Origin: CADEED01 sp035525785
Lineage (GTDB): Bacteria; Pseudomonadota; Gammaproteobacteria; Steroidobacterales; Steroidobacteraceae
Direction: 5' to 3'
NCBI GenBank assembly: GCA_035525785.1
Contig: DATLDQ010000172.1
Coordinates: 1-12,466 of the forward strand
Length of the DNA: 12,466 nt
The notes below the pieces were generated by a model. That model searched no databases. It was not told where the DNA came from and saw only the letters and a program-made list of their open reading frames with translations. The translations under genes were made by a program, and so were the position numbers. Position 1 is the first letter of the stretch; each line of letters begins with the position of its first letter. Shown here piece by piece: positions 7,195-12,466 of the stretch.

Positions 7195-8031
7195 ATGAAA
7201 CATGCGTCGCTGCTGGCCTTTTCCCTGTTCTGCTGCGCGCAGGCGCTGGCCGCCACTGCCACGGAAGAGATCGCGTTCGACAGCCACGGCGTGACGCTGC
7301 GCGGCTCCGTCGTGATTCCCGACGACGTGCACGCAGCGGTGGTGTTCGTGCACGGCTCGGGCAAGCAGTTGCGCAATCTGCGGCTCGCCGAGGCGCTTGC
7401 CCGCGAGGGCATCGCGGCCCTGGTCTACGACAAGCGTGGCGCCGGTCAATCCGGCGGCGACTACGAACAGGATCAGAGTGTGAGCGGCAAGAACATCGCG
7501 TTGCTGGCCGATGATGCGCTGGCCGCCGTCGCGGCGCTGGCCGTTAATCCGGCGCTGCAACGCGTGCCCATGGGACTCGCCGGCATCAGCCAGGCTGGCT
7601 GGATCGCGCCCGTCGCCGCGAGGAAGAGCGATCGCGTCAAGTTCCTGGTCATGTGGAGCGGCCCGGTCTGCAAGGTGAGCGAAGAGGACATCTTCAGCAA
7701 GTTCACCAACGACGGCGACAGCGACGACGTCCCGTCCTACCGCGAGGCATTGAATGCGCGCCGCGACAAATACCTCTGGCCCGACTTCCTCGGCAGGGAC
7801 ACCGACTCGAACGAGGACCTCGCTGCCCTCTCCATTCCGGGGCTATGGATCTTCAGCGACAACGACGCCAGCATCCCGGTGGATCTCTCGCTCGAAAAGC
7901 TGCGCGCGCTCAGGAAGGCGGGCCATCGTTACGACTACGTCCTGTTCTCGGGGCTCGGCCACAACAACATCGAGCACACACTGGGCTTCGCCACGGCCTG
8001 GATGAAGCGCCTGTCTGCCCGCCAGCCCTGA
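7195..8031 (+). CDS. Secreted alpha/beta hydrolase
   Basis: 278 residues. The ATG at 7195 was preferred to the GTG at 7189 because it leads straight into the signal peptide (MKHASLLAFSLFCCAQALAA). Either start gives tight coupling to the DUF5916 stop at 7192. The fold is read from FVHGSG (51-56, oxyanion hole), LVYDKRGAGQSGG (77-88), the nucleophile elbow GISQAG (130-135) with Ser132, the acid in FSDNDASIP (Asp222 or Asp224) and His256 in GLGHNN, so the triad is complete. The inserted cap region is residues about 160-205. This is likely a periplasmic or outer-membrane-associated esterase or peptidase of the BAAT/serine aminopeptidase type. The substrate cannot be told from sequence. Pairing with a CBM9/DUF5916 barrel suggests that it acts on the molecule the barrel binds or transports, which is inference. 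Confidence 0.88.
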   Translation: MKHASLLAFSLFCCAQALAATATEEIAFDSHGVTLRGSVVIPDDVHAAVVFVHGSGKQLRNLRLAEALAREGIAALVYDKRGAGQSGGDYEQDQSVSGKNIALLADDALAAVAALAVNPALQRVPMGLAGISQAGWIAPVAARKSDRVKFLVMWSGPVCKVSEEDIFSKFTNDGDSDDVPSYREALNARRDKYLWPDFLGRDTDSNEDLAALSIPGLWIFSDNDASIPVDLSLEKLRALRKAGHRYDYVLFSGLGHNNIEHTLGFATAWMKRLSARQP

Positions 8032-8108
8032 TGCCGGATCCAATCACGACGATCTCTCTCATCGGGTAGACGCTCGGGACCAGTTCACCCGCTCATAATA
8101 GAAGCCTG

Positions 8109-9029
8109 ATGAACCCGGGCTCGGCCAGCACTACGACACCCACCGTCAATCGCGGTTACGTGGCGGCGGTGGGCGCGTTTGCCATCTGGGGCCTCTTCCC
8201 TCTCTATCTCATCGGCCTGCGCAACGTCTCCGCCATGCAGATCACGGCGCACCGCATCGTCTGGTCGTGCGTATTCGCGGTGGGATGGCTCGCGTCCATC
8301 GGCGAGCTCGGCAAGCTCGTCGAGGCCATCACGCGCAAAGGTGTACTCGTACGCCTCATCGCGAGCGCGTTCTTCATCGCCGTGAACTGGCTCGGATTCG
8401 CCTGGGCCGTGAACCACCATCGCGTGCTCGAAGTGAGCCTGGCGTACTTCATCGGCCCGCTGCTCAACGTGATGCTCGGCATCTTCGTGTTAGGCGAACG
8501 ACTCAATCACACGCAGTGGATAGCCGTGGCCTTCGCGGCAGCGGGCGTCGCCTGGCTCACCGTCGTCGCCGGCCAGCCCCCGTGGATCGCGCTCATGGTG
8601 GGCTCGTCGTTCGCGCTCTACGGATTGATCCGCAAGACGGTGAGCATCGGCGCGCTGCACGGGCTCGCCGTCGAGACCATCCTGCTCACGCCTCTGGCCG
8701 CGGCTTATCTCATCTGGTGTGAGGTCACGGGCATCGCGGTGCTGGGGCACTCGGATGGGCTGGTCACCGTGTTGCTGCTCGTCGGCGGCGTGGTGACGTC
8801 CATCCCGCTGGTGCTGTTCGCCTTTGGTGCGCGGCTCGTCCCGTATTCGACGATCGGCGTGCTCCAGTTCATCGCGCCGACCATGCAATTGGCCTGTGGG
8901 CTGGTGGTTTTCGACGAGTCAATCGGCGCGGAGCGCTCCGCGGGCTTCACGTTGATCTGGATCGGATTGCTGGTCTACATCGGAAACGCCCTCTTCCAGG
9001 CTCGGTTGCGCAGGCAGGCCGTCGCCTGA
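8109..9029 (+). CDS. rarD: EamA-family transporter RarD
   Basis: 306 residues, an inner-membrane protein with about ten transmembrane helices in two EamA halves. Diagnostic RarD segments are present: AFAIWGLFPLYLIGL near the N terminus, ITAHRIVWS, NWLGFAWAVNHHRVLEVSLAYFI across the middle, GPLLNVMLGIFVLGERL, SFALYGLIRKTV, ETILLTPLAAAYLI, VVTSIPLVLFAFGARL, and STIGVLQFIAPTMQ followed by a conserved acidic motif. Family members are drug/metabolite-superfamily permeases; RarD was named for a suspected chloramphenicol link, and its physiological substrate is not firmly known. AGAAG lies 4 nt before the ATG. A cataat at 8094-8099 could be a -10 element, but it would give an almost leaderless transcript and has no good -35. 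The 77-nt gap from the hydrolase leaves open whether it is in that operon. Confidence 0.93.
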   Translation: MNPGSASTTTPTVNRGYVAAVGAFAIWGLFPLYLIGLRNVSAMQITAHRIVWSCVFAVGWLASIGELGKLVEAITRKGVLVRLIASAFFIAVNWLGFAWAVNHHRVLEVSLAYFIGPLLNVMLGIFVLGERLNHTQWIAVAFAAAGVAWLTVVAGQPPWIALMVGSSFALYGLIRKTVSIGALHGLAVETILLTPLAAAYLIWCEVTGIAVLGHSDGLVTVLLLVGGVVTSIPLVLFAFGARLVPYSTIGVLQFIAPTMQLACGLVVFDESIGAERSAGFTLIWIGLLVYIGNALFQARLRRQAVA

Positions 9030-9038
9030 CAAATGTTC

Positions 9039-9062
9039 AGGGAGGGTTCAGAGGCCCTCCCT
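9039..9062 (+). terminator. 8-bp hairpin between rarD and the FecR-domain gene
   Basis: agggaggg (9039-9046) pairs perfectly with ccctccct (9055-9062) around an 8-nt loop. It begins 10 nt after the rarD stop and ends 11 nt before the next ATG. There is no U-tract, so intrinsic termination is doubtful. The left arm contains the only Shine-Dalgarno-like purine run before the ATG at 9074, so the hairpin might instead limit translation of the downstream gene. Confidence 0.4.
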
Positions 9063-9073
9063 AAGATGGCTGC

Positions 9074-11224
9074 ATGGCCGTCAAACCCCTTCGTCGCATC
9101 CTCATCCCCGCACTGGCCCTGTTTCTGGGCCTGCTGGGCGTCGCGCAAGCGCAGGACAACGATCCGCTCGAAGCCGACCCGCCGGATCGTGCCGCCCGTC
9201 TCGCATATCTCAAGGGCGACGTCTCGCTGCAGCCGGCCGGCGAAGAGGAATGGGCGCCCGCCATGCTCAACCGCCCGCTGACTACGGGTGACAAGCTCTG
9301 GACGGAGCGTGGCGCGCGCGTCGAGCTCCAGGTGGGCCAGGCGGCCGTCCGCCTCGACGGTGAGACTGGCTTCTCCATCCTCAATCTCGACGACGACACC
9401 GTGCAAATGCGCATGACGGCCGGCACGATCATCGTCGACGTCCGGAGCCTCGAGGACCGCGAGCAGATCGAGATCGACACACCGAACCTCGCGCTGTCGC
9501 TGCTGCGTGCCGGCAGCTACCGCGTCGAAGTGAACGACGACGGTGACGTCACCACGGTGAAGATCGGCGAAGGCGAAGCCGAGGCCAGCGGTCCGTCGAC
9601 CAACACGCTGGTGCACTCGGGTCAGGCGGTCACTTTCCGCGGCGTCGATGAGCTGGTCGCGGACACCAGCACGCTGGGCGCGCCCGACGACTTCGACAAC
9701 TGGAGCATGGAGCGCGAGCACCGCGACGATCGCTACGCCACTTCCGGTTCGTCGCAATATGTGTCGCGCGACGTGACGGGTTACGACGACCTGGACGAGA
9801 ACGGCAGCTGGAGCTCGGAGGCCGAGTACGGCTACGTGTGGACGCCGACGCGAGTCGCCGTGGGTTGGTCACCGTATCGTTACGGTCGCTGGGTCTGGGT
9901 CGGCCCCTGGGGCTGGACCTGGATCGACGACGCGCCCTGGGGTTACGCGCCGTTTCACTATGGGCGCTGGGCGCACATCCGCAACCGCTGGTGCTGGGTG
10001 CCGGGCCCGCGGCACGTGCGCGCGGTGTACGCACCCGCTCTCGTGGGTTGGGCGGGCTCGCACGGCTCCCACCTGTCGTGGTTCCCGCTGGGGCCGCGCG
10101 AAGTCTACGTGCCGGGCCGGCGCTTCAGCCGCCACTACGTGGAGCGCGTCAACGTCGCGAACACCATCGTGGCGCAGGCGCGCATCCGCGAGATGTACGA
10201 ACGCCGCGGACCCGCGCCAAACTACCGCAACCGCGCCGTGCCCGACGCCATCACCTCGGTGGCTCGCGAGACCTTCACGTCCGCGCAGCGTACCGGCAAT
10301 CACCGCGTCCGCCTCGATCCGCGCGAGTTGAACGGCACGCCGGGCCATGACGCGCCGCCGCGCATCGCGCCCGTCCGCGACAGCCGCCTGGGCGGCGTGG
10401 CCCGCGCGAACCCGCGTGTGCGCCCGGATCTCGCGACGCGGCAGGTCATCGTGAAACGGGATCCGCCGCCTTCCTCCGCGCGCTTCGCGCGCCGTCCGCA
10501 ACAGTCTTCCGCAGACGTCGCGCAGACGCCTGCGTCGCGCACGGGGCGTCCGCAGACCCGCGACGCGCGCGAGGAGCGTGACGTCAATCGCGACGTCATT
10601 GGCGAAGTCCGTCCGCAGGATCGCGCGTCGTTCCAGGATCGTCTTAGAGACCGCGTGGCCGAGCGCAATCGCGGTGAGCGGAACGATCGTCCGCCGCGCA
10701 ATGAACAACAGCGGCCGGTGATGGACAACGCGCCCTCGAACGACGAGCGTGATCGCTGGCAGCAGCGCAGCGACGAAACCCAGCGCCCGCGGCGCGACGA
10801 TCGGCCGGACCGCGGCCGCGACTCGCAGTACCCGCAGTACAGCCAGCGTCCCCAGCGCACCCAGGACGCGGTGCGTGAAGCCGTGGCTCGGCAGATCGAG
10901 CAGCGTGAGCGCCAGCAGCGCGAGCAAGGCGTGCAGGATCGTCAGCACGATGACGGCGCGCGCGCCGGTTACCGTCCGGAACATCGACAGGAGCAGCCGC
11001 GTGCCGAGCGTCCGCAGATGGAGGAGCGCCCCCGCCAGGATTACCGGCGCGAATCGCGCCCCGAACCGCGGCAGGAACAGCCGCGGTCCCAGCCACGGCA
11101 GGAACAGCCCCGCCCCGAACGTCAGCAAGAGCGACAGCCGCGGCAGGAATCCCAGCCGCGACCGGAGCGTCAGGAATCGCACCCGCCACGCGGCCGGCCT
11201 GAAGGACGCAATTCGAAGGAATAG
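9074..11224 (+). CDS. FecR-domain/DUF6600 exported protein with long Arg/Gln/Pro-rich tail
   Basis: 716 residues. Signal peptide 1-26 ends AQA. Residues about 40-190 are a FecR-like domain: RLAYLKGDVSLQPAGEEEW, then LTTGDKLWTERGARVELQVG, then VQMRMTAGTIIVDVR and IEIDTPNLALSLLRAGSYRV. Residues about 228-345 are a Trp-rich DUF6600-type region (YGYVWTPTRVAVGWSPYRYG, WVWVGPWGWTWIDDAPWGYA, then PFHYGRWAHIRNRWCWVPG). Residues 420-716 are low complexity, dominated by Arg, Gln, Pro, Glu and Asp, and probably disordered. Here FecR is not the classical TonB-system anti-sigma regulator: there is no inner-membrane segment and no sigma-factor gene alongside. Proteins of this build are exported and of unknown function; wall or polymer association through the basic tail is inference. 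The stop is 18 nt from that of the convergent exonuclease-fold gene. The ATG has no clear Shine-Dalgarno outside the 9039-9062 hairpin. Confidence 0.88.
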   Translation: MAVKPLRRILIPALALFLGLLGVAQAQDNDPLEADPPDRAARLAYLKGDVSLQPAGEEEWAPAMLNRPLTTGDKLWTERGARVELQVGQAAVRLDGETGFSILNLDDDTVQMRMTAGTIIVDVRSLEDREQIEIDTPNLALSLLRAGSYRVEVNDDGDVTTVKIGEGEAEASGPSTNTLVHSGQAVTFRGVDELVADTSTLGAPDDFDNWSMEREHRDDRYATSGSSQYVSRDVTGYDDLDENGSWSSEAEYGYVWTPTRVAVGWSPYRYGRWVWVGPWGWTWIDDAPWGYAPFHYGRWAHIRNRWCWVPGPRHVRAVYAPALVGWAGSHGSHLSWFPLGPREVYVPGRRFSRHYVERVNVANTIVAQARIREMYERRGPAPNYRNRAVPDAITSVARETFTSAQRTGNHRVRLDPRELNGTPGHDAPPRIAPVRDSRLGGVARANPRVRPDLATRQVIVKRDPPPSSARFARRPQQSSADVAQTPASRTGRPQTRDAREERDVNRDVIGEVRPQDRASFQDRLRDRVAERNRGERNDRPPRNEQQRPVMDNAPSNDERDRWQQRSDETQRPRRDDRPDRGRDSQYPQYSQRPQRTQDAVREAVARQIEQRERQQREQGVQDRQHDDGARAGYRPEHRQEQPRAERPQMEERPRQDYRRESRPEPRQEQPRSQPRQEQPRPERQQERQPRQESQPRPERQESHPPRGRPEGRNSKE
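11050..11180 (+). repeat. Degenerate short repeats coding for a QPRQEQPRPERQ-like tail
   Basis: Variants of cggcaggaacagcc recur (near 11070, 11096 and 11140), interleaved with ccgaacgtcag and cggagcgtcag types. They encode repeated Arg-Gln-Glu and Arg-Pro-Glu units at the end of the FecR-DUF6600 protein. The units are imperfect and of mixed length, which fits growth by slippage followed by drift. Confidence 0.6.
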
Positions 11225-11248
11225 CCAGCGTCGAAGGAGTAGCTAGCG
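11213..11248. repeat. 18-bp tandem duplication covering both convergent stop codons
   Basis: tcgaaggaatagccagcg (11213-11230) is followed at once by tcgaaggagtagctagcg (11231-11248), identical at 16 of 18 positions. The first copy holds the TAG of the FecR-domain gene (11222-11224). The second copy holds an in-frame second TAG for it and also the TAG of the minus-strand gene (11243-11245). Confidence 0.85.
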
Positions 11249-12124
11249 GCAGGCCGGTACCGTCACCTCGACGAGTACCGGGAAGTGATCCGAGGGCCAG
11301 CGACCGTCGATGAGCTGCGCGAGCACCATGTAACGGTTCACCTCGACCTCCCTGCCTAACAGGAAGTGATCGATGGCGTGCGCCTGGGGATCCGGGTTCT
11401 TGAAGCCATTGAACGTGGCGCCGGGGCCGAAAGGCGGCGATTTCGCCGCTTCGCGCGCATCGCGCAACCCCGCCTCACGAAGGTGTCGCAGCGGTTCGGT
11501 GTCGATCTCCGAATTGAAGTCGCCGAACAGCATCACTCGCTCGCAGCGCTTCCGGTGCGCCTCGATCCATTTCACGATCTGCAGCGCGGATTCCTTGCGT
11601 GCGACCATGCCGATGTGATCCCAGTGCGTATTGATCGCGAGGATCGCGCCGGTCCGTCCACGCAATCGCAGTCGCGCCCAGGTCGCGACGCGGTTGTACG
11701 CGGCGTCCCAGCCTTTCGACGGCACGTCAGGTGTGGGGGACAGCCAGAACATGCCGCTGTCGACGAGATCGAATTTCCGGCGGTCGAAACCGAGGGGCGA
11801 GGCCTCGCCCTTGTCTCCACCGTCGTCGCGTCCGCCGCCCAGCACGCGATATTGGGGAAGCGCGGCGATCAGGTCCGCTTTCTGGTTCGGCAATACCTCC
11901 TGCATGCCGAAGATGTCGGGATGCAACCACCCGATCTGCGCAATGACCCAGCCGCGCCGATGCGGCCATGCGTTGTCGCCGTCGGAGGCGATGTCCAGCC
12001 GGATGTTGTAGGTCATGAGACGCAGGTTCGCGGGTTCGGCGCCCAGGGAGATGGAGGCTGCGGCCAGGAGGATGGTCGCGGTGAAGAGCAGGTTTCGGAT
12101 GAGGCGGTGGTTGATGGGGAGCAT
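11243..12124 (-). CDS. Secreted endonuclease/exonuclease/phosphatase-fold hydrolase
   Basis: 293 residues from the ATG at 12124, chosen for its AGGAG 6 nt upstream (12131-12135) and immediate signal peptide (residues 1-29, ending SLGA). The in-frame ATG at 12190 would add 22 polar residues in front. The exonuclease III-like metal-dependent core is complete: TYNIRLD (Asn40), GMQEVLP (Glu76), KGEASPLGF, the catalytic NTHWDH (His167, Asp169), LFGDFNSEID (Asp202, Asn204), IDHF (Asp252) and SDHFPV (Asp279-His280). Length and segment order fit the subgroup with the NAWPHRR, LDSG-type (VDSGMFWLS) and KGWDAAYNR motifs. Substrates in this superfamily include nucleic acids, phosphoinositides and other phosphodiesters. 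Export argues for a periplasmic or secreted phosphodiesterase rather than DNA repair. It is convergent with the FecR-domain gene, with only 18 nt between stops and no terminator between them. Confidence 0.92.
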   Translation of the reverse strand: MLPINHRLIRNLLFTATILLAAASISLGAEPANLRLMTYNIRLDIASDGDNAWPHRRGWVIAQIGWLHPDIFGMQEVLPNQKADLIAALPQYRVLGGGRDDGGDKGEASPLGFDRRKFDLVDSGMFWLSPTPDVPSKGWDAAYNRVATWARLRLRGRTGAILAINTHWDHIGMVARKESALQIVKWIEAHRKRCERVMLFGDFNSEIDTEPLRHLREAGLRDAREAAKSPPFGPGATFNGFKNPDPQAHAIDHFLLGREVEVNRYMVLAQLIDGRWPSDHFPVLVEVTVPACR

Positions 12125-12130
12125 CGGAGA

Positions 12131-12135
12131 CTCCT
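12131..12135 (-). promoter_or_regulatory. Shine-Dalgarno site fixing the exonuclease-fold gene start
   Basis: AGGAG on the minus strand, 6 nt before the ATG at 12124; it supports that start over the ATG at 12190. Confidence 0.7.
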
Positions 12136-12208
12136 GCTGGAGCGGGCGTTGGGCGACTTCGATTCTCGTCTTGTTCGGAGAGGGTTTCATGCGGAGTGGC
12201 GCGGGGGC

Positions 12209-12340
12209 CCAACGCGCTACGCGCGTTGGTTCAACTCGGGGTGACTGGGGGGCGCGGAGCCGGGCGTGGTGCCCGAGTTGTCGAACCGTCCGACCACACC
12301 GAGTGATGGTTCAGCGCGTGCGAGCCCAGCCGGATGGGCT
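12209..12340. repeat. Cluster of inverted repeats upstream of the exonuclease-fold gene
   Basis: Three separate inverted repeats occur here. ccaacgcg/cgcgttgg (12209-12216, 12222-12229) has a 5-nt loop. caactcggg/cccgagttg (12232-12240, 12272-12280) spans 31 nt and can be extended by ggtt/aacc after a 2-nt bulge. agccca/tgggct (12323-12328, 12335-12340) has a 6-nt loop. None has a U-tract. The stretch has no supported gene and must contain the promoter for the minus-strand hydrolase. Confidence 0.6.
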
Positions 12341-12342
12341 TG

Positions 12343-12397
12343 ATTGAAATGAAAAGGCCCCCTCCGCGAAGCGCGGAGGGGGCCTTTTCATTTCAAT
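12343..12397. terminator. Perfect 26-bp-arm palindrome, terminator of tRNA-Arg
   Basis: Positions 12343-12368 are perfectly complementary to 12372-12397, around a 3-nt loop (aag on the plus strand). The core is a GC-rich 13-bp stem ggccccctccgcg/cgcggagggggcc, flanked by a gaaaa block on the left and ttttcattt on the right. On either strand the stem is followed by a U-rich run, so it can work in both directions. It begins directly after the encoded CCA of the minus-strand tRNA, so its main job is to end the tRNA transcript. Confidence 0.95.
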
Positions 12398-12466
12398 TGG
12401 CGCGCCCGGAAGGATTCGAACCTCCGACCACCTGGTTCGTAGCCAGGTACTCTATCCAGCTGAGCT
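12398..12466 (-). tRNA. tRNA-Arg(ACG), 5' end cut by the window edge
   Basis: The minus strand reads A9, D-arm GCTC/GAGT, then the anticodon arm CCTGG-CTACGAA-CCAGG with anticodon ACG, variable loop TGGTC, T-arm GGAGG-TTCGAAT-CCTTC, acceptor 3' strand CGGGCGC, discriminator G and encoded CCA (complement of 12398-12400). That accounts for 69 nt; the missing 8 nt are acceptor positions 1-7 and base 8. ACG is expected to be edited to ICG by TadA and to read CGU, CGC and CGA. Confidence 0.97.

Noticed and set aside
9869..11182. 437-residue open frame on the minus strand, opposite the FecR-DUF6600 gene
   Set aside because: It mirrors the Arg/Gln/Pro-rich repeats, giving Leu/Arg/Ala low complexity with no domain. 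GC-rich coding DNA commonly leaves an open antisense frame, and the plus-strand frame has a signal peptide and known domains.
12343..12466. tRNA-Arg as an integration (attachment) site
   Set aside because: No integrase, no second copy of the tRNA 3' end in the window, and a normal tRNA terminator follows directly.

Overview
The window is visibly GC-rich and every complete protein is a cell-envelope or exported protein typical of a diderm bacterium. A PA2779/PA2778-type gene pair, a rarD permease, DUF5916 and FecR-DUF6600 proteins and a tRNA-Arg with encoded CCA suggest a proteobacterium, probably a gammaproteobacterium related to the Xanthomonadales/Steroidobacter/Nevskiales groups. That placement is inferred from gene content and is not proven. 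I see no phage, transposase, integrase, CRISPR array or antibiotic-resistance cassette; this looks like ordinary chromosome.

Layout. 2-1321 (+): 3' part of a substrate-binding protein fused to an OmpA peptidoglycan-anchoring domain; its start lies outside the window. It converges, across a hairpin, on 1424-2212 (-), a secreted Ig-like/fibronectin type III protein. 3847-2483 (-): a two-gene operon with a PA2779-family small membrane protein followed by a PA2778-family C39-like cysteine peptidase lipoprotein with TPR-like repeats. 4763-4047 (-): a lipoprotein with an Ala-Pro linker and a histidine-rich uncharacterised domain, ended by a textbook intrinsic terminator. It diverges from 4970-7192 (+), a CBM9-like/DUF5916 outer-membrane protein, which is followed 2 nt later by a secreted alpha/beta hydrolase (7195-8031). 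Then come rarD (8109-9029, +) and a FecR-DUF6600 protein with a long Arg/Gln/Pro-rich tail (9074-11224, +). The latter converges tightly on 12124-11243 (-), a secreted endonuclease/exonuclease/phosphatase-fold hydrolase. A structured non-coding stretch, a perfect 26-bp-arm terminator palindrome and a truncated tRNA-Arg(ACG) on the minus strand finish the window.

How the genes relate. Two cotranscribed pairs are clear: PA2779 with PA2778, and DUF5916 with the hydrolase. The other genes look like separate transcription units that share an envelope location. The most promising system is the PA2779/PA2778 pair. Its small protein ends in a Gly-Gly, hydrophobic helix and basic tail that resembles a C-terminal processing signal, and the adjacent gene encodes a C39-like peptidase, a fold whose classical members cut after Gly-Gly.
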